A DNA stretch of 64,000 bases. Origin: Pleurocapsales cyanobacterium LEGE 06147. Its GTDB lineage: Bacteria; Cyanobacteriota; Cyanobacteriia; Cyanobacteriales; Xenococcaceae. This document shows positions 1 to 10,051 of this stretch, in pieces. How positions within the stretch are numbered: the first letter of the stretch is position 1; every line of letters starts with the position of its first letter. The position numbers were made by a program, and so were the translations under genes. The notes under the pieces were generated by a model. That model had not been told where the DNA came from. It ran no database searches and saw only the letters and a list, made by a program, of their open reading frames with translations. The stretch lies in NCBI GenBank assembly GCA_015207585.1, contig JADEWQ010000016.1, positions 1 through 64,000 on the forward strand. The letters run 5' to 3'.

Positions 1-150
1 AATGTGCCATGACGCAAGAGCGCGAGCGCACTTTAATCTGTTTCCTTTTTTAGTTTAAAATGCCCTTGATGCTTCTATTTCTATATACTTGACAATTTGT
101 ACATTTTCTTAACTTGTCACCAATGCCTGATTAGTTTTACGCATTCGCGG

Positions 151-864
151 TCAGTAGGAGGGAACGGCAGGGAGTTCTCCTAAATTGACGCACTGCTTGA
201 CAAACTCATTTTTAGAAGTGATGCTAGCAAGCATCTTGTTCATGCGTCGCTCGTAGCCAATAGTAGTGGAGAGCCGGCTGCCAATGCTGCCTCCGCAAAG
301 AGAGCCAGAAACGTGAGTCGGATAGACTTCTACATAATCCGGTAGTTTGAGAATTTTCTCCGGCAAGGTGCGGCAAAGATCTTGAGCGTGATGCTCGATG
401 TCTTCTTGGGAGCCTAATAAGTCGGGTCGTCCCACATCGTCTACCAGAAGTGCTCCCCCCGAGAGCAGCATAACTGGTTCGTCGCCGCGATCGCGATCTG
501 TAACGAGCAGACTGATATGTTCGGGAGTATGACCGGGGGTTTGCAACACTTTAAAGGTAACCTCTCCCATTTCTAGGCGATCGCCATCTCCCATGCCTCG
601 GACGTTATAATCTAATCGAGCACGGGCACTGCCTAACAGATGTACTTCTCCTCGTTCGGGTAACTCGCAAATTCCAGTCAGATAGTCGTTGTGTTGGTGA
701 GTATCCGCTGCATAAGCTATCTGCATTCCTTGAGAACGAGCTTCTTCAAAGTAAATATCGACATCTCTTCTTACATCTAGAACTAGGGCTTCTCCTGTCT
801 GCTCCGAACCAATAAAATAAGAAGCATGTCCGAGACTTTCTAAGTAAAATTGCTTAAAGTGCAT
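151..864 (-). CDS. MBL-fold hydrolase, persulfide dioxygenase-like, rhodanese part lost
   Basis: A 237-residue metallo-beta-lactamase-fold protein with the metal-binding THQHND stretch near residue 55, a PGHTPEH motif near residue 110 and a GGALLVDDVGRPDLLG motif near 135-150. These are typical of the MBL-rhodanese (persulfide dioxygenase/sulfurtransferase) family, which acts on glutathione persulfide or related sulfane sulfur. It is clearly paralogous to the gene at 6630-7736. In that paralogue the shared part continues through Tyr-Trp into two rhodanese domains. Here the Trp codon is TGA, about ten further codons still align, and homology is then lost. So this copy is a 3'-truncated relic that keeps a complete MBL domain. 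It may still fold and work, but without the rhodanese part. No partner gene lies downstream. Confidence 0.8.
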   Translation of the reverse strand: MHFKQFYLESLGHASYFIGSEQTGEALVLDVRRDVDIYFEEARSQGMQIAYAADTHQHNDYLTGICELPERGEVHLLGSARARLDYNVRGMGDGDRLEMGEVTFKVLQTPGHTPEHISLLVTDRDRGDEPVMLLSGGALLVDDVGRPDLLGSQEDIEHHAQDLCRTLPEKILKLPDYVEVYPTHVSGSLCGGSIGSRLSTTIGYERRMNKMLASITSKNEFVKQCVNLGELPAVPSY

Positions 865-1001
865 AAAAGACTATCTAAAAATTACCTGAGTTATCGTTGC
901 CGCATACTTCACCTCGTAACATTTTGCTTTCTCTTGGTTGTTTGCTTGCTTTCACGCGGCTTTATTTAAGGACAATTTTTAGTTTTTTAGAGGTTGAGAG
1001 C

Positions 1002-1238
1002 TTACTGCTGCCCCATCTTCTTTGTCATCAACTGTTTCGCCTGTTCTGCCGTTTGGCAACTCCGCTCTTTGACCTCCCGAAAGAACTCGGTAAGCTCGCG
1101 ATCGCCAGATTGTTCGGCATCTTGGATGTACATTTCACAGACGGCAGCACTTTGGAGCGAATGATAGATTACGCTGATTAGGTCGTATTGAGAATTATCG
1201 GTTCCTGTAGAACACTCTCTTTTCATTTGTTGAACCAT
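1002..1238 (-). CDS. small helical protein, possibly ferritin-like
   Basis: 78 residues, start ATG preceded by a strong AAGGAGG on the minus strand at good spacing, which supports it as a real gene. The middle (YHSLQSAAVCEMYIQDAEQ and onward) looks like two amphipathic helices with acidic and Cys/His positions, similar to ferritin-like helical bundles. No exact metal motif is visible. Function unknown; the ferritin-like suggestion is inference from helix pattern only. It lies downstream of nothing obvious and upstream of the truncated MBL gene on the same strand, about 137 bp apart, so the two could be co-transcribed. Confidence 0.6.
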   Translation of the reverse strand: MVQQMKRECSTGTDNSQYDLISVIYHSLQSAAVCEMYIQDAEQSGDRELTEFFREVKERSCQTAEQAKQLMTKKMGQQ

Positions 1239-1393
1239 TTTGTCCTCCTTAGCTTTGCACCTACAATTAATTAATTGTTAATTGTTGTTAATATTGTTCT
1301 TTTCTCCCACTAATTATCTCCTGACTCCTTCTTCATCACGATCGCGATATCATCGCTCGGTTTCCAGTAGCCTATAAATTAGTTAATAATTAT

Positions 1394-1663
1394 TCATCCT
1401 AAAGTGCCTCCTTGGTTGACAAATCCCAAAGCTGCCGTGCGATCGCATCCCATGTTAAGGGATTGTAACGTTCCTAAAAGGGGTTCGGGACGAGTATGAG
1501 TTACAAAGACGCGGGCTGGCACCGAGTTGGGATAAAGTTGGTCTAGCACATGTCCTGGCGCAGCGTGAGCCATCTCTTCCCCATCCCGAGGCAGACGGAG
1601 CCGAATCCAAGTGGAATCATCACAGCGATCGCCGGAAATAGGTTGAAACTCGAGTGACGGCAC
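1394..1663 (-). pseudogene. C-terminal fragment of phosphoketolase-linked transketolase/epimerase-like enzyme
   Basis: An 89-codon open stretch containing VPARVFVTHTRPEPLLG and RTAALGFVNQGGTL. These resemble, from memory, the C-terminal part of the large transketolase-like protein annotated as xylulose 5-phosphate 3-epimerase next to phosphoketolase. The family is around 800 residues, so nine tenths of the gene is missing here, and the characteristic tail after the GGTL motif is also absent. There is no convincing ribosome site. It is read as a gene relic, not a functional protein. The family assignment is moderately uncertain. Confidence 0.45.
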
Positions 1664-1740
1664 TTCTTTGAGAACCTACCAGTTTCCCATAGTTATTACG
1701 GTTTCGCAATTTAGCGATATGCTTCATCAACCGAAAGTGG

Positions 1741-1998
1741 TTGAGATGTTTTTTAAACATCCGAATCCATCTATTCATCGAGTTTCCACCTAAGTTGTCT
1801 GTATCCCAGATAGTTAACTCTTTAAAAGGAGTATCGAGTAGGATGCTCAGAAAAAAATACCCAAATTTAAGACCCCATAAAGACCATTTATGGAGTCCTA
1901 GCTACTTTGCTATTAGCTGTGGGGGTGCGCCTCTAGAAAAGATTAAGGCATACATCGAGAATCAATCAAACGGGGCTTTAGACCCATCTCTGCGGTAA
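1741..1998 (+). pseudogene. tnpA: IS200-family TnpA (Y1/HUH transposase) 3' fragment
   Basis: The segment IVNSLKGVSSRMLRKKYP followed by LWSPSYFAISCGGAPLEKI and KAYIENQ matches the C-terminal two thirds of Y1 transposases of IS200/IS605 elements, including the catalytic Tyr in KAYIENQ. The HUH motif is damaged: the expected His-hydrophobic-His reads Arg-Ile-His at residues 8-10. The N-terminal third is missing or out of frame; VVEMF just upstream in another frame suggests a frameshift. No tnpB and no clear left or right end hairpins are present, so this is a dead fragment. Confidence 0.7.
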
Positions 1999-3761
<1,763 letters not shown>

Positions 3762-3801
3762 TTTAGAGAGCAGCTGTTTTGATTGCGGAGGTTTTTAAAA
3801 G

Positions 3802-4455
3802 ATGATCGCTAATCCAATCCCTAGCTGGCTGCGTAGACCGATCGTGCTAGGTACCCCACTGGCTCTGGGTATCCTGGAACTCTGGCACCCAAGGTACTTT
3901 CCTCGGGTGTTCTTCGATCTGTTACCGCGAGTAGAGCAGTGGCTTACCGTACATCTACTGCAACTTCCCTTATTCGGACTTCTTGCCCTAGCTGTCTATC
4001 TGTTAATTAATGGCTTGTCTGGACTAGCAGCCACAATCAGCCGAATCGCGCTTTGGTTTTTCATCGTTTTCTACACTGCACTTGATGCGATCGCCGGCAT
4101 TGCTACAGGTATTCTCATCCGTAACGCCAGCGAACTGCCCCCTGACCAACAGGCTATTATTGCCCGAGCAGTTCAGGCACTCTTCTTCAACCCCATAGCA
4201 GGGGGTTACATTTCTGTAATATCAATAATTGGATTATTCGGCTGGATTATCGCTGTGTTCGCAGCGGCAATAGCGCTCTACCGTGCTGGTGCACCTCGCC
4301 TACCCGTTATTCTGTTGGCGCTATCTTTTATCTTTGGCGTTCATCCAAGACCCACGGGTCCACTTGGTATGGCGTTTTTCTTCGTAGCTGCTGTCTGGCT
4401 CGAACTCGTATGGCAGCGATCGTCCTTGAAGAACGTTTCGAGATTGGAGAAATAA
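3802..4455 (+). CDS. polytopic membrane protein inserted between atpD and atpC
   Basis: 217 residues with about five hydrophobic segments (roughly 50-70, 78-102, 137-160, 165-180, 183-203) and no recognised motif. ATG 3802 follows GGAGG with about 10 nt spacing and the stop is only 5 bp before atpC, so it is translated as part of the ATPase operon. Standard N-ATPase operons go straight from atpD to atpC, so this is an extra gene. Its leucine codons favour CTG and it looks more GC-rich than its neighbours, which hints at acquisition. Function unknown: a scaffold, an assembly factor or a passenger are all possible. Confidence 0.75.
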   Translation: MIANPIPSWLRRPIVLGTPLALGILELWHPRYFPRVFFDLLPRVEQWLTVHLLQLPLFGLLALAVYLLINGLSGLAATISRIALWFFIVFYTALDAIAGIATGILIRNASELPPDQQAIIARAVQALFFNPIAGGYISVISIIGLFGWIIAVFAAAIALYRAGAPRLPVILLALSFIFGVHPRPTGPLGMAFFFVAAVWLELVWQRSSLKNVSRLEK

Positions 4456-4460
4456 TCAGC

Positions 4461-4853
4461 ATGAAACTCAAAGTCTTGCTACCCACAGAAGTACTTTTAG
4501 AGGAAGAGGTGAACAAAATAACTGCCGAAGCCGAAAATGGCTCTTTTGGTCTATTGCCGAATCACATTGACTTCGTTGCAGCGCTTGTCCCCGGAATTCT
4601 ATCTTTTGAATTGGATCGAGGACAGGAAGCTTTTCTCGCCGTAGATGAAGGCATTCTGGTTAAGCGTGGTTCGGAAGTACTGGTTTCTACCAGACAGGCA
4701 GTTCGCGGTACTAACTTAGAAACCTTGGAAAAAACCGTAAGAGAACAGTTTGAATCCTTAGATGAACGACAAAAAACAACCCGTACGGCTCTGGCTAAAC
4801 TAGAAGCAAATTTTGCCAGGGGATTGTTAGAACAGAGGAGGATTAGTTCGTGA
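4461..4853 (+). CDS. atpC: N-type ATPase F1 subunit epsilon
   Basis: 130 residues starting MKLKVLLPTEVLLEEEVNKI. The beta-sandwich N-terminal domain has GSFGLLPNHIDFVAALVPG near residues 27-45, typical of epsilon subunits, followed by a short helical C-terminus. An upstream ATG at 4410 is in frame but would overlap the preceding gene by 46 bp and adds residues without homology; ATG 4461 has GGAGAAA upstream. The stop overlaps the atpQ start by 4 bp, indicating translational coupling. In the complex, epsilon sits in the central stalk and can inhibit ATP hydrolysis. Confidence 0.9.
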   Translation: MKLKVLLPTEVLLEEEVNKITAEAENGSFGLLPNHIDFVAALVPGILSFELDRGQEAFLAVDEGILVKRGSEVLVSTRQAVRGTNLETLEKTVREQFESLDERQKTTRTALAKLEANFARGLLEQRRISS

Positions 4854-5170
4854 AAAACTCTCAAAACCCAAAAGAACCGCAACCCAAGCGTAAACGTCTT
4901 AGATTTTTAGGACAGATAAAAGACAAGTCGGCTCGCAAACGACAAGGAAGACAGGAAGAAGAATATAGTATCTGGTATGGACTGGGATTGTTCGGTTTTG
5001 TCGGCTGGTCGATCGCCATTCCTACCCTGATCGGGATCGCCATCGGTATCTGGATCGATACTCACTATCCCAGTCGCTATTCCTGGACTCTGATGTTGCT
5101 CTTAATCGGTGTCATCATCGGTTGTCTGAATGCTTGGTACTGGATCGAACGAGAACGTCGAGAGCCTTAG
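4850..5170 (+). CDS. atpQ: N-ATPase accessory membrane protein AtpQ (AtpI/AtpZ-like)
   Basis: 106 residues starting at GTG 4850, overlapping the atpC stop as GTGA. A strongly basic N-terminal half (residues 1-40) is followed by two transmembrane helices (about 43-65 and 76-95). The size, topology and position after atpC match AtpQ, the AtpI/AtpZ-like protein conserved in N-ATPase operons and thought to help assembly. In the usual order atpR follows immediately. Here the next gene is antisense and atpR is 2.7 kb away. The stop lies 32 bp from the convergent stop of the M50 protease. Confidence 0.8.
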   Translation: MKNSQNPKEPQPKRKRLRFLGQIKDKSARKRQGRQEEEYSIWYGLGLFGFVGWSIAIPTLIGIAIGIWIDTHYPSRYSWTLMLLLIGVIIGCLNAWYWIERERREP

Positions 5171-5202
5171 TAACCAGTAGCGATAGATTTTGGTAGCTAA
5201 AC

Positions 5203-6387
5203 CTAGCTCGACTGTATCTGCTCGACCTTTTGTTCGGTAAAGGTTTTTCTCGAAGGCATATCCGTACCAAATTCCTGTTTGCGTTGCAGCCAGTTGGCAA
5301 TATCGGTAGCCGAGATGATGCCTTGGAGCTTTCCATTAGTTATAACTAGTAGTCGTCGCGATCGCGCCTTTTGCATTTTTTCTAATACTTTTACCATGTC
5401 TTCCTCAGGCGAAACGGTAATGCCTTCTTCGGTGGCGATCATTACGTCTTTAACAGTACGTTGCATCCATTGCTCCCGTGGAACTTGCTTTACCTGATTT
5501 AAGGTAACTATGCCAATCGGCTGACCGTTCTCGAGCACCGGAAAAGATTGATAATTGCGATTGAAAAAATACTGTTCGACTAAATCCTGCAAACTTAGAT
5601 TCGAGTCAACTGCTTCGGGATTGAGGGTCATCACCTCGCTTACTCGCGCTCCCGAGAGCATCGTCCGGAGCAGTAAATCTTGATAGCTAGCTACCGCCGC
5701 ATTGTTTAAAAACCAGCCAATCAAAATTAACCACAGTCCGCCCAAAAAATTGGGAACGGGGCTAAATAGTTGCCAGAAACCCAAGGCAATCAGCGCGAAT
5801 CCCAGCAATCTACCGCCAATAGAAGCAACCCGCGTCGCTGTTTGCAAATTGTTGGTTAACTTCCAAATCAGCGAACGAAATAAGCGACCGCCATCGAGGG
5901 GAAAACCTGGCAGCAGGTTAAATACAGCCAAAATTAGGTTAATCCAAGCAAGATAAGAGGCAACGCCCACGATCGCGACATTCCAGCCTGCACCTTGACC
6001 GAAATAGGCGATTAACCCGAACACAGCCGAGAGAACGACACTGGTTAACGGTCCGATCCCGGCAATTTGAAACTCATCGCCAGGAGTTTCCGCATCCATG
6101 CGAGTGCGGGAAACGCCACCAAAAGCAAATAGAGTAATTCCCGCGACGGGAATCCCTTTTGCCCTCGCTACTATTGAATGAGAAAGTTCGTGCAATAGGA
6201 GGGAAGTAAAGAATAATAGCGTTCCAGCCACACCCATAACCATATAGGTAGTGCCAGAAAGTCCCGGGTAGTTAAACGGAAATAGATTCACTGTCAAAGT
6301 CCATAAAATCAAAAAGAAGATTAACAGCCAAGATAAGTCAACGCTAATCTCGAAACCAAAAATAGAACCTAATCGAAAACCTTGCAT
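5203..6387 (-). CDS. site-2 protease family (M50) zinc metalloprotease with CBS pair
   Basis: 394 residues. Six or so membrane segments carry the zinc site HELSH at residues 66-70 and the second metal-ligand motif NLLPGFPLDGGR near residue 160. Two CBS domains follow (about 245-375), with a C-terminal charged tail. This is the SpoIVFB-like, CBS-containing rhomboid-independent intramembrane protease group, common in cyanobacteria. It cleaves membrane-embedded substrates; the CBS pair probably senses adenosine nucleotides. It is oriented opposite to the ATPase genes and separates atpQ from atpR. Nothing in the sequence identifies its substrate. Confidence 0.88.
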   Translation of the reverse strand: MQGFRLGSIFGFEISVDLSWLLIFFLILWTLTVNLFPFNYPGLSGTTYMVMGVAGTLLFFTSLLLHELSHSIVARAKGIPVAGITLFAFGGVSRTRMDAETPGDEFQIAGIGPLTSVVLSAVFGLIAYFGQGAGWNVAIVGVASYLAWINLILAVFNLLPGFPLDGGRLFRSLIWKLTNNLQTATRVASIGGRLLGFALIALGFWQLFSPVPNFLGGLWLILIGWFLNNAAVASYQDLLLRTMLSGARVSEVMTLNPEAVDSNLSLQDLVEQYFFNRNYQSFPVLENGQPIGIVTLNQVKQVPREQWMQRTVKDVMIATEEGITVSPEEDMVKVLEKMQKARSRRLLVITNGKLQGIISATDIANWLQRKQEFGTDMPSRKTFTEQKVEQIQSS

Positions 6388-6629
6388 ATATTTCTCTCTT
6401 CTAATTCTTTATTATTCGAGAGTCTTCGATGCAACTATTGTGCTTTGCTGGAGCATCGATATTCTCTTACAAGTAAAGGTTAGCTAATCAAAAAATAATT
6501 ACTTCTCCCCCTAGCGGTAGAAAAAATCAATGAAAATTATGAAAATGATGATGCAATAGACTTCTTGCAAAAGTAGATTTTTTGGTTGAGTGATTTTAGA
6601 TTTTGGAGTTGAATTTGAGCGAGTTGGGT

Positions 6630-7736
6630 TTAACTAACACCGTTGACGGTTGCCAAACCAGCTCGCTTCCAAGCACTCATGCCACCTAAAACGTTGACCA
6701 CGTTTTTATATCCTTTTTGTTTGAGCAGACTCGCACTGACAGAAGAGCGATAGCCACTGCCGCAGACAACTGCTATGGGTTTTTCTCTGGGGACTTCTGG
6801 AAACCTCTCCGGCAGTTCTCCTCCGGTAATATGGGTTGCTCCTTTAATGTGTCCCGATCGCCATTCGGTTTTTTGACGTACATCGAGTACAAACAGCTCG
6901 TCTCGATGTTTAAGATGTTCGTTTAAATCGCGCACGCTCATCAGTGGCATAAACTCCAACTCTTTCGCCGCCGTCCGCCAGGCTCTCATTCCCCCTGCCA
7001 ACCAACCTTTGGGCAAATCGTAGCCGATGCGGAGTAACTGCCAACATACGTCCCAGAGGTCGCTTGCCTTCTCCAACACTAAGATTATCGGCATGTCTGG
7101 CGGTAAAATCGTGCCCGCCCAGGTAGAAAAAGAAGATCCATAACCGACATTAAGCGCGCCAGGAATGTGGCTGGCAAAGGCTTCTGGCGAGCGACAGTCT
7201 AGCACGAGTGCACCTTGAGAGCGCAGCCGGTCAAACTGTTCGACATCTAAGGCTCGAGGGTTAGCGAGGACTCCCAATAATGGCGGACCTTGCTGATTTT
7301 GTTTCCGCATTCGTGACCAATAGGGAGGAACGGCGGGAAGTTCTTCTAAATTAATGCATTGTTTGACAAACTCATCTTTCGAGACAATGCTAGCTAACAT
7401 CTGATTCATCCGTCGTTCGTAGCCGATGGTAGTAGATAGACGGCTGCCAATACTGCCGCCACAAAGAGAACCAGCAACGTGGGTGGGGTAAACTTCTAAG
7501 TAATCTGGCAGCTTCAGAATTTTCTCCTGGAGAGTCTGGCAAAGCTCCTGAGCGTGCTGTTGAATCTCGTCAGCAGAACCCAATAAATCGGGGCGACCGA
7601 CATCATCGACCAAGAGTGCCCCACCAGAAAGCAAAATGGCAGGTTCTTCTCCGCGAGAACGGTCTGTTACCAATAAGCTGATGTGTTCGGGAGTATGACC
7701 GGGGGTGTGCAATACTTCAAAAACAACTTCGCCCAT
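6630..7736 (-). pseudogene. MBL-rhodanese sulfur-transfer protein lacking its N-terminal metal site
   Basis: 368 codons. Residues 1-145 match the second half of the MBL domain of the paralogue at 151-864. Two rhodanese domains follow (about 165-255 and 270-360). The second has a Cys active loop, VVCGSGYRSS; the first reads VLEKASD at the equivalent place and looks inactive. The first ~85 codons of the MBL domain, with the THxHxD metal ligands, are missing: upstream of the internal Met the homologous frame continues only through GDRLE and then meets a TAG. The protein cannot bind the usual iron site, so only rhodanese activity could remain. Classed as a 5'-truncated gene; a shortened product may still be made. 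Confidence 0.75.
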
Positions 7737-7856
7737 TTCCAGGCGATCGCCCGAAAACTAAACCCCTTTAATTTGTTGCCTTGACAACTATTTAGTGTAG
7801 TTGCATGAGTGAACTTCAATTGCTCTTTCCTTTTCTTGCAATCAAAGCAAAGCGTC

Positions 7857-8129
7857 ATGATGGAAAACGTGATTTCATATTTTATTGCTACTTTTTCAGG
7901 AATTTTACTGGGTATTTTCTATTTTTCTAGCCTTTGGATAACGGTACGGCAGTTACCGACAGCGCAACGACCGATTCGATTGTTTGTCGGCAGTCTCTTG
8001 GGACGTTTGGTCATTACTCTGTTGGGTTTTTATTTGGTGATGGATGGACATTGGCAACAGGCAATAGCTTGTCTAATCGGTTTCTTGATTGCTCGCACCT
8101 TGCTAATACAGCGTCTGCGTCCTCAATAA
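7857..8129 (+). CDS. atpR: N-ATPase membrane protein AtpR
   Basis: About 90 residues from MMENVISYF with three hydrophobic helices and Arg residues within or next to them (QRPIRLFVG, GSLLGRLVITLLG). That matches AtpR, a small membrane protein specific to N-ATPase operons and proposed to interact with c-subunit carboxylates. A longer frame from 7809 is possible but adds a low-homology leader; two adjacent ATG codons at 7857 and 7860 are the likely starts, without a good ribosome site. The gene begins only ~100 bp after the truncation point of the antisense MBL-rhodanese gene, so this half-operon needs its own promoter. TTGACA occurs at 7781, but I find no good -10. Confidence 0.8.
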   Translation: MMENVISYFIATFSGILLGIFYFSSLWITVRQLPTAQRPIRLFVGSLLGRLVITLLGFYLVMDGHWQQAIACLIGFLIARTLLIQRLRPQ

Positions 8130-8138
8130 TGATTTCAT

Positions 8139-8199
8139 CAGTTATCAGTTATCAGTGAACAGTTAATAGAGAAATTGATAACTGATGACTGTTAACTGT
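8139..8199. repeat. inverted repeat of CAGTTATCAG/CTGATAACTG type
   Basis: Left arm at 8139-8166 and right arm at 8176-8199 are imperfect inverted copies built from the units CAGTTATCAG and AACTGATGACTGTTAACTG. They lie between atpR and atpB. The same units recur at 20515-20548 next to the symporter gene. Such GTTATCAGT-rich palindromes are common intergenic repeats in cyanobacteria. Transcribed, this would form a hairpin between two genes of one operon and could modulate their relative expression. Confidence 0.7.
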
Positions 8200-8220
8200 T
8201 TTGTAACTCAAACATTCGCT

Positions 8221-8937
8221 ATGGAAATCAGTCCCGACAACATTATTTTTTGGCAGTGGCAGTGGATAACTCTCAATGCCACCATGATTTTTACTTGGCT
8301 GGTAATGCTAATTCTCGTAGTTGGCTCTTGGTTAGTAACCCGCAATTTGTCGGTCAGACCCCAGATGTCGCGCTGGCAAAATATGTTGGAGATTATTGTA
8401 GATACGATTAACAACCAGATTCGCGATGCTTCTCGGCAAGAACCAACTCAATTTTTACCATTGATAGGGACTTTATTTTTGTTTATTGCTTTCTCCAATT
8501 TGCTAACCATTTTTCCTGGCTATCAATCTCCTGCTGGTTCTCTGTCTACCACAGCGGCTTTAGCTTTGTGTGTATTTGTGGCAGTACCCATTTATGGGAT
8601 CAAACAGCGAGGGATCGTTGGTTACCTCAAGAATTACATCCAGCCAACACCAATCATGTTGCCATTTCACGTTATTAGCGAAGTGTCGCGTACGCTCTCA
8701 TTAGCAATCCGCTTATTTGGCAACATTATGAGCACTAGTCTGCTAGTTGCAATTTTGGTTTCTCTCATACCTCTGATTTTTCCTGCATTGATGCAGGCAT
8801 TTGGACTTTTAATCGGTGTAATTCAAGCCTATGTTTTTACGATTTTGGCAATGGTTTACATTGCTTCGGGAATGCGAGCTCAACGCACGACCGAAAGACA
8901 GACAAATCAGCGATCGCCAGAAGGAACAGCAGAATAA
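8221..8937 (+). CDS. atpB: N-type ATPase Fo subunit a
   Basis: 238 residues from MEISPDNIIFWQWQW. Five or six membrane helices carry the family signature SEVSRTLSLAIRLFGN near residue 160-175, including the essential stator Arg in LAIRLFGN that faces the c-ring. A start at 8185 would add 12 residues lying within the upstream repeat, so ATG 8221 is preferred. The stop TAA shares one base with the atpE ATG. Forms the ion path with the c-ring. Confidence 0.92.
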   Translation: MEISPDNIIFWQWQWITLNATMIFTWLVMLILVVGSWLVTRNLSVRPQMSRWQNMLEIIVDTINNQIRDASRQEPTQFLPLIGTLFLFIAFSNLLTIFPGYQSPAGSLSTTAALALCVFVAVPIYGIKQRGIVGYLKNYIQPTPIMLPFHVISEVSRTLSLAIRLFGNIMSTSLLVAILVSLIPLIFPALMQAFGLLIGVIQAYVFTILAMVYIASGMRAQRTTERQTNQRSPEGTAE

Positions 8938-9215
8938 TGGATAATCTCGGTCTTGTCGCTATCGTCTCGATTACCATTGCAGGTTTAACCATTGCAATCG
9001 GTGCAGTCGGACCAGCGATCGGTGAAGGGATAGCCCTAGCTAACGCGATGAGGGCTTTGGCCCAACAGCCGGATAAAGCAAATACAATTACTCGTACTCT
9101 CTTTGTCGGGATGGCACTGGTCGAATCTACTGCCATCTATTGTTTTGTGGTTTCGATGATTTTGATTTTTGCCAATCCCTTTTGGAATCACTTTTTGAAC
9201 CAATCAGGAGGATAA
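8937..9215 (+). CDS. atpE: N-type ATPase Fo subunit c, Na+-binding signature
   Basis: 92 residues, two helices. Helix 1 contains GPAIGEG with Glu30, helix 2 contains LVESTAIYC with Glu63, Ser64 and Tyr68. The spacing Glu30 to Glu63 (33) equals that of Gln32 to Glu65 in the Ilyobacter Na+ c-ring, and E-S-x-x-x-Y is the Na+ ligand pattern. Glu in helix 1 in addition to the main Glu is the double-carboxylate feature of N-type c subunits. I therefore infer Na+ translocation. Overlaps atpB by one base; strong translational coupling is likely. Confidence 0.93.
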   Translation: MDNLGLVAIVSITIAGLTIAIGAVGPAIGEGIALANAMRALAQQPDKANTITRTLFVGMALVESTAIYCFVVSMILIFANPFWNHFLNQSGG

Positions 9216-9218
9216 GCG

Positions 9219-9977
9219 GTGCTCATCGATTGGTTTACAGTCATTGCTCAAATAATCAACTTTCTCATCCTCGTTTTTCTGCTTTGGCGTTTTCTCTATA
9301 AACCAATTGTCCAAACGATGGACAAGCGTCAGCAGCAATTAGAAACTCGCTGGCAGAACGCACGCGAGGAGCGAGAAAAGGCGCGGCAGGAGGCAGAGGA
9401 ATATCGTCAGAAACAACGACAGTTGCAGGAAGAGCGAGAGGAAATTTTGGCTCAAACAAGAGAAAGAGCCGAACAGAAGCGTCATGAATTAATTCGGCAA
9501 GTCCGTCAAAATGTCGAGCGCCTAGAAGCGGAATGGAAACAAGCGATCGCACGAGAGCAAGATTCCTTCTTAGACAATTTACAGCAACAAATGCGAGAAC
9601 AGACTGTGGCGATCGCCCGTCGCGTTTTGCAAGATTTGGCTGATGTGGAATTAGAACAACAAGTAGTTTCTCTGTTTTTAGACCGCCTTCATCAGCTTTC
9701 CGAATCAGAACGAGAACAACTTGTTCAATCTTCTTCAGATTCGCAACTAGAGGTTGTGATTCGTAGCAGTTTCGATCTGTCTGAGTCTCTCAGACAAAAA
9801 ATTATCGATACTTTAGAGAAGGAGCAAATTACTCATCAAGATAACGTGCAGTTTACCACGGCATCAGATTTGATTTGTGGCATTCAGTTACTGGTTGGTA
9901 ATTACGAAATTGCCTGGAATATAGATGAATATTTACAAAATTTAGAACGACAATTTGCTCAAAATTTTAGTCATTAG
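9219..9977 (+). CDS. atpF: N-type ATPase subunit b fused to a delta-like domain
   Basis: 252 residues from GTG 9219 preceded by AGGAGG at 9206-9211. One N-terminal membrane helix (residues 3-22) and a long charged coiled coil (about 30-140) make up the b part. The C-terminal ~100 residues (EREQLVQSS to the end) resemble the delta C-terminal fold, with SDLICGIQLLVGNYEIAWN matching the delta motif for a glycine-rich return strand. The operon has no separate atpH, so this b-delta fusion supplies the peripheral stalk. Only 3 bp separate it from atpE. Confidence 0.88.
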   Translation: MLIDWFTVIAQIINFLILVFLLWRFLYKPIVQTMDKRQQQLETRWQNAREEREKARQEAEEYRQKQRQLQEEREEILAQTRERAEQKRHELIRQVRQNVERLEAEWKQAIAREQDSFLDNLQQQMREQTVAIARRVLQDLADVELEQQVVSLFLDRLHQLSESEREQLVQSSSDSQLEVVIRSSFDLSESLRQKIIDTLEKEQITHQDNVQFTTASDLICGIQLLVGNYEIAWNIDEYLQNLERQFAQNFSH

Positions 9978-10051
9978 TCATTGGTTATTAGTTACAAAGG
10001 ACGAACAACGAATGACAAAGAACATAAGAACCGCCATATAAAAAATTACCT

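Noticed and set aside
897-1181. 94-codon open frame on plus
   Set aside because: Complement of the better supported minus gene at 1002-1238, which has a strong ribosome site; composition is leucine/cysteine noise.
6549-6575. GACTTCTTGCAAAAGT, resembling an IS terminus
   Set aside because: Only a single copy; no partner repeat or transposase nearby.
7781-7809. TTGACA as -35 for an atpR promoter
   Set aside because: No -10-like hexamer at 16-18 bp; too weak to list as a promoter.
5171-7856. Transposon explanation for the ATPase operon split
   Set aside because: I find no inverted ends, target duplication or transposase around the antisense pair, so I do not call it a mobile element.
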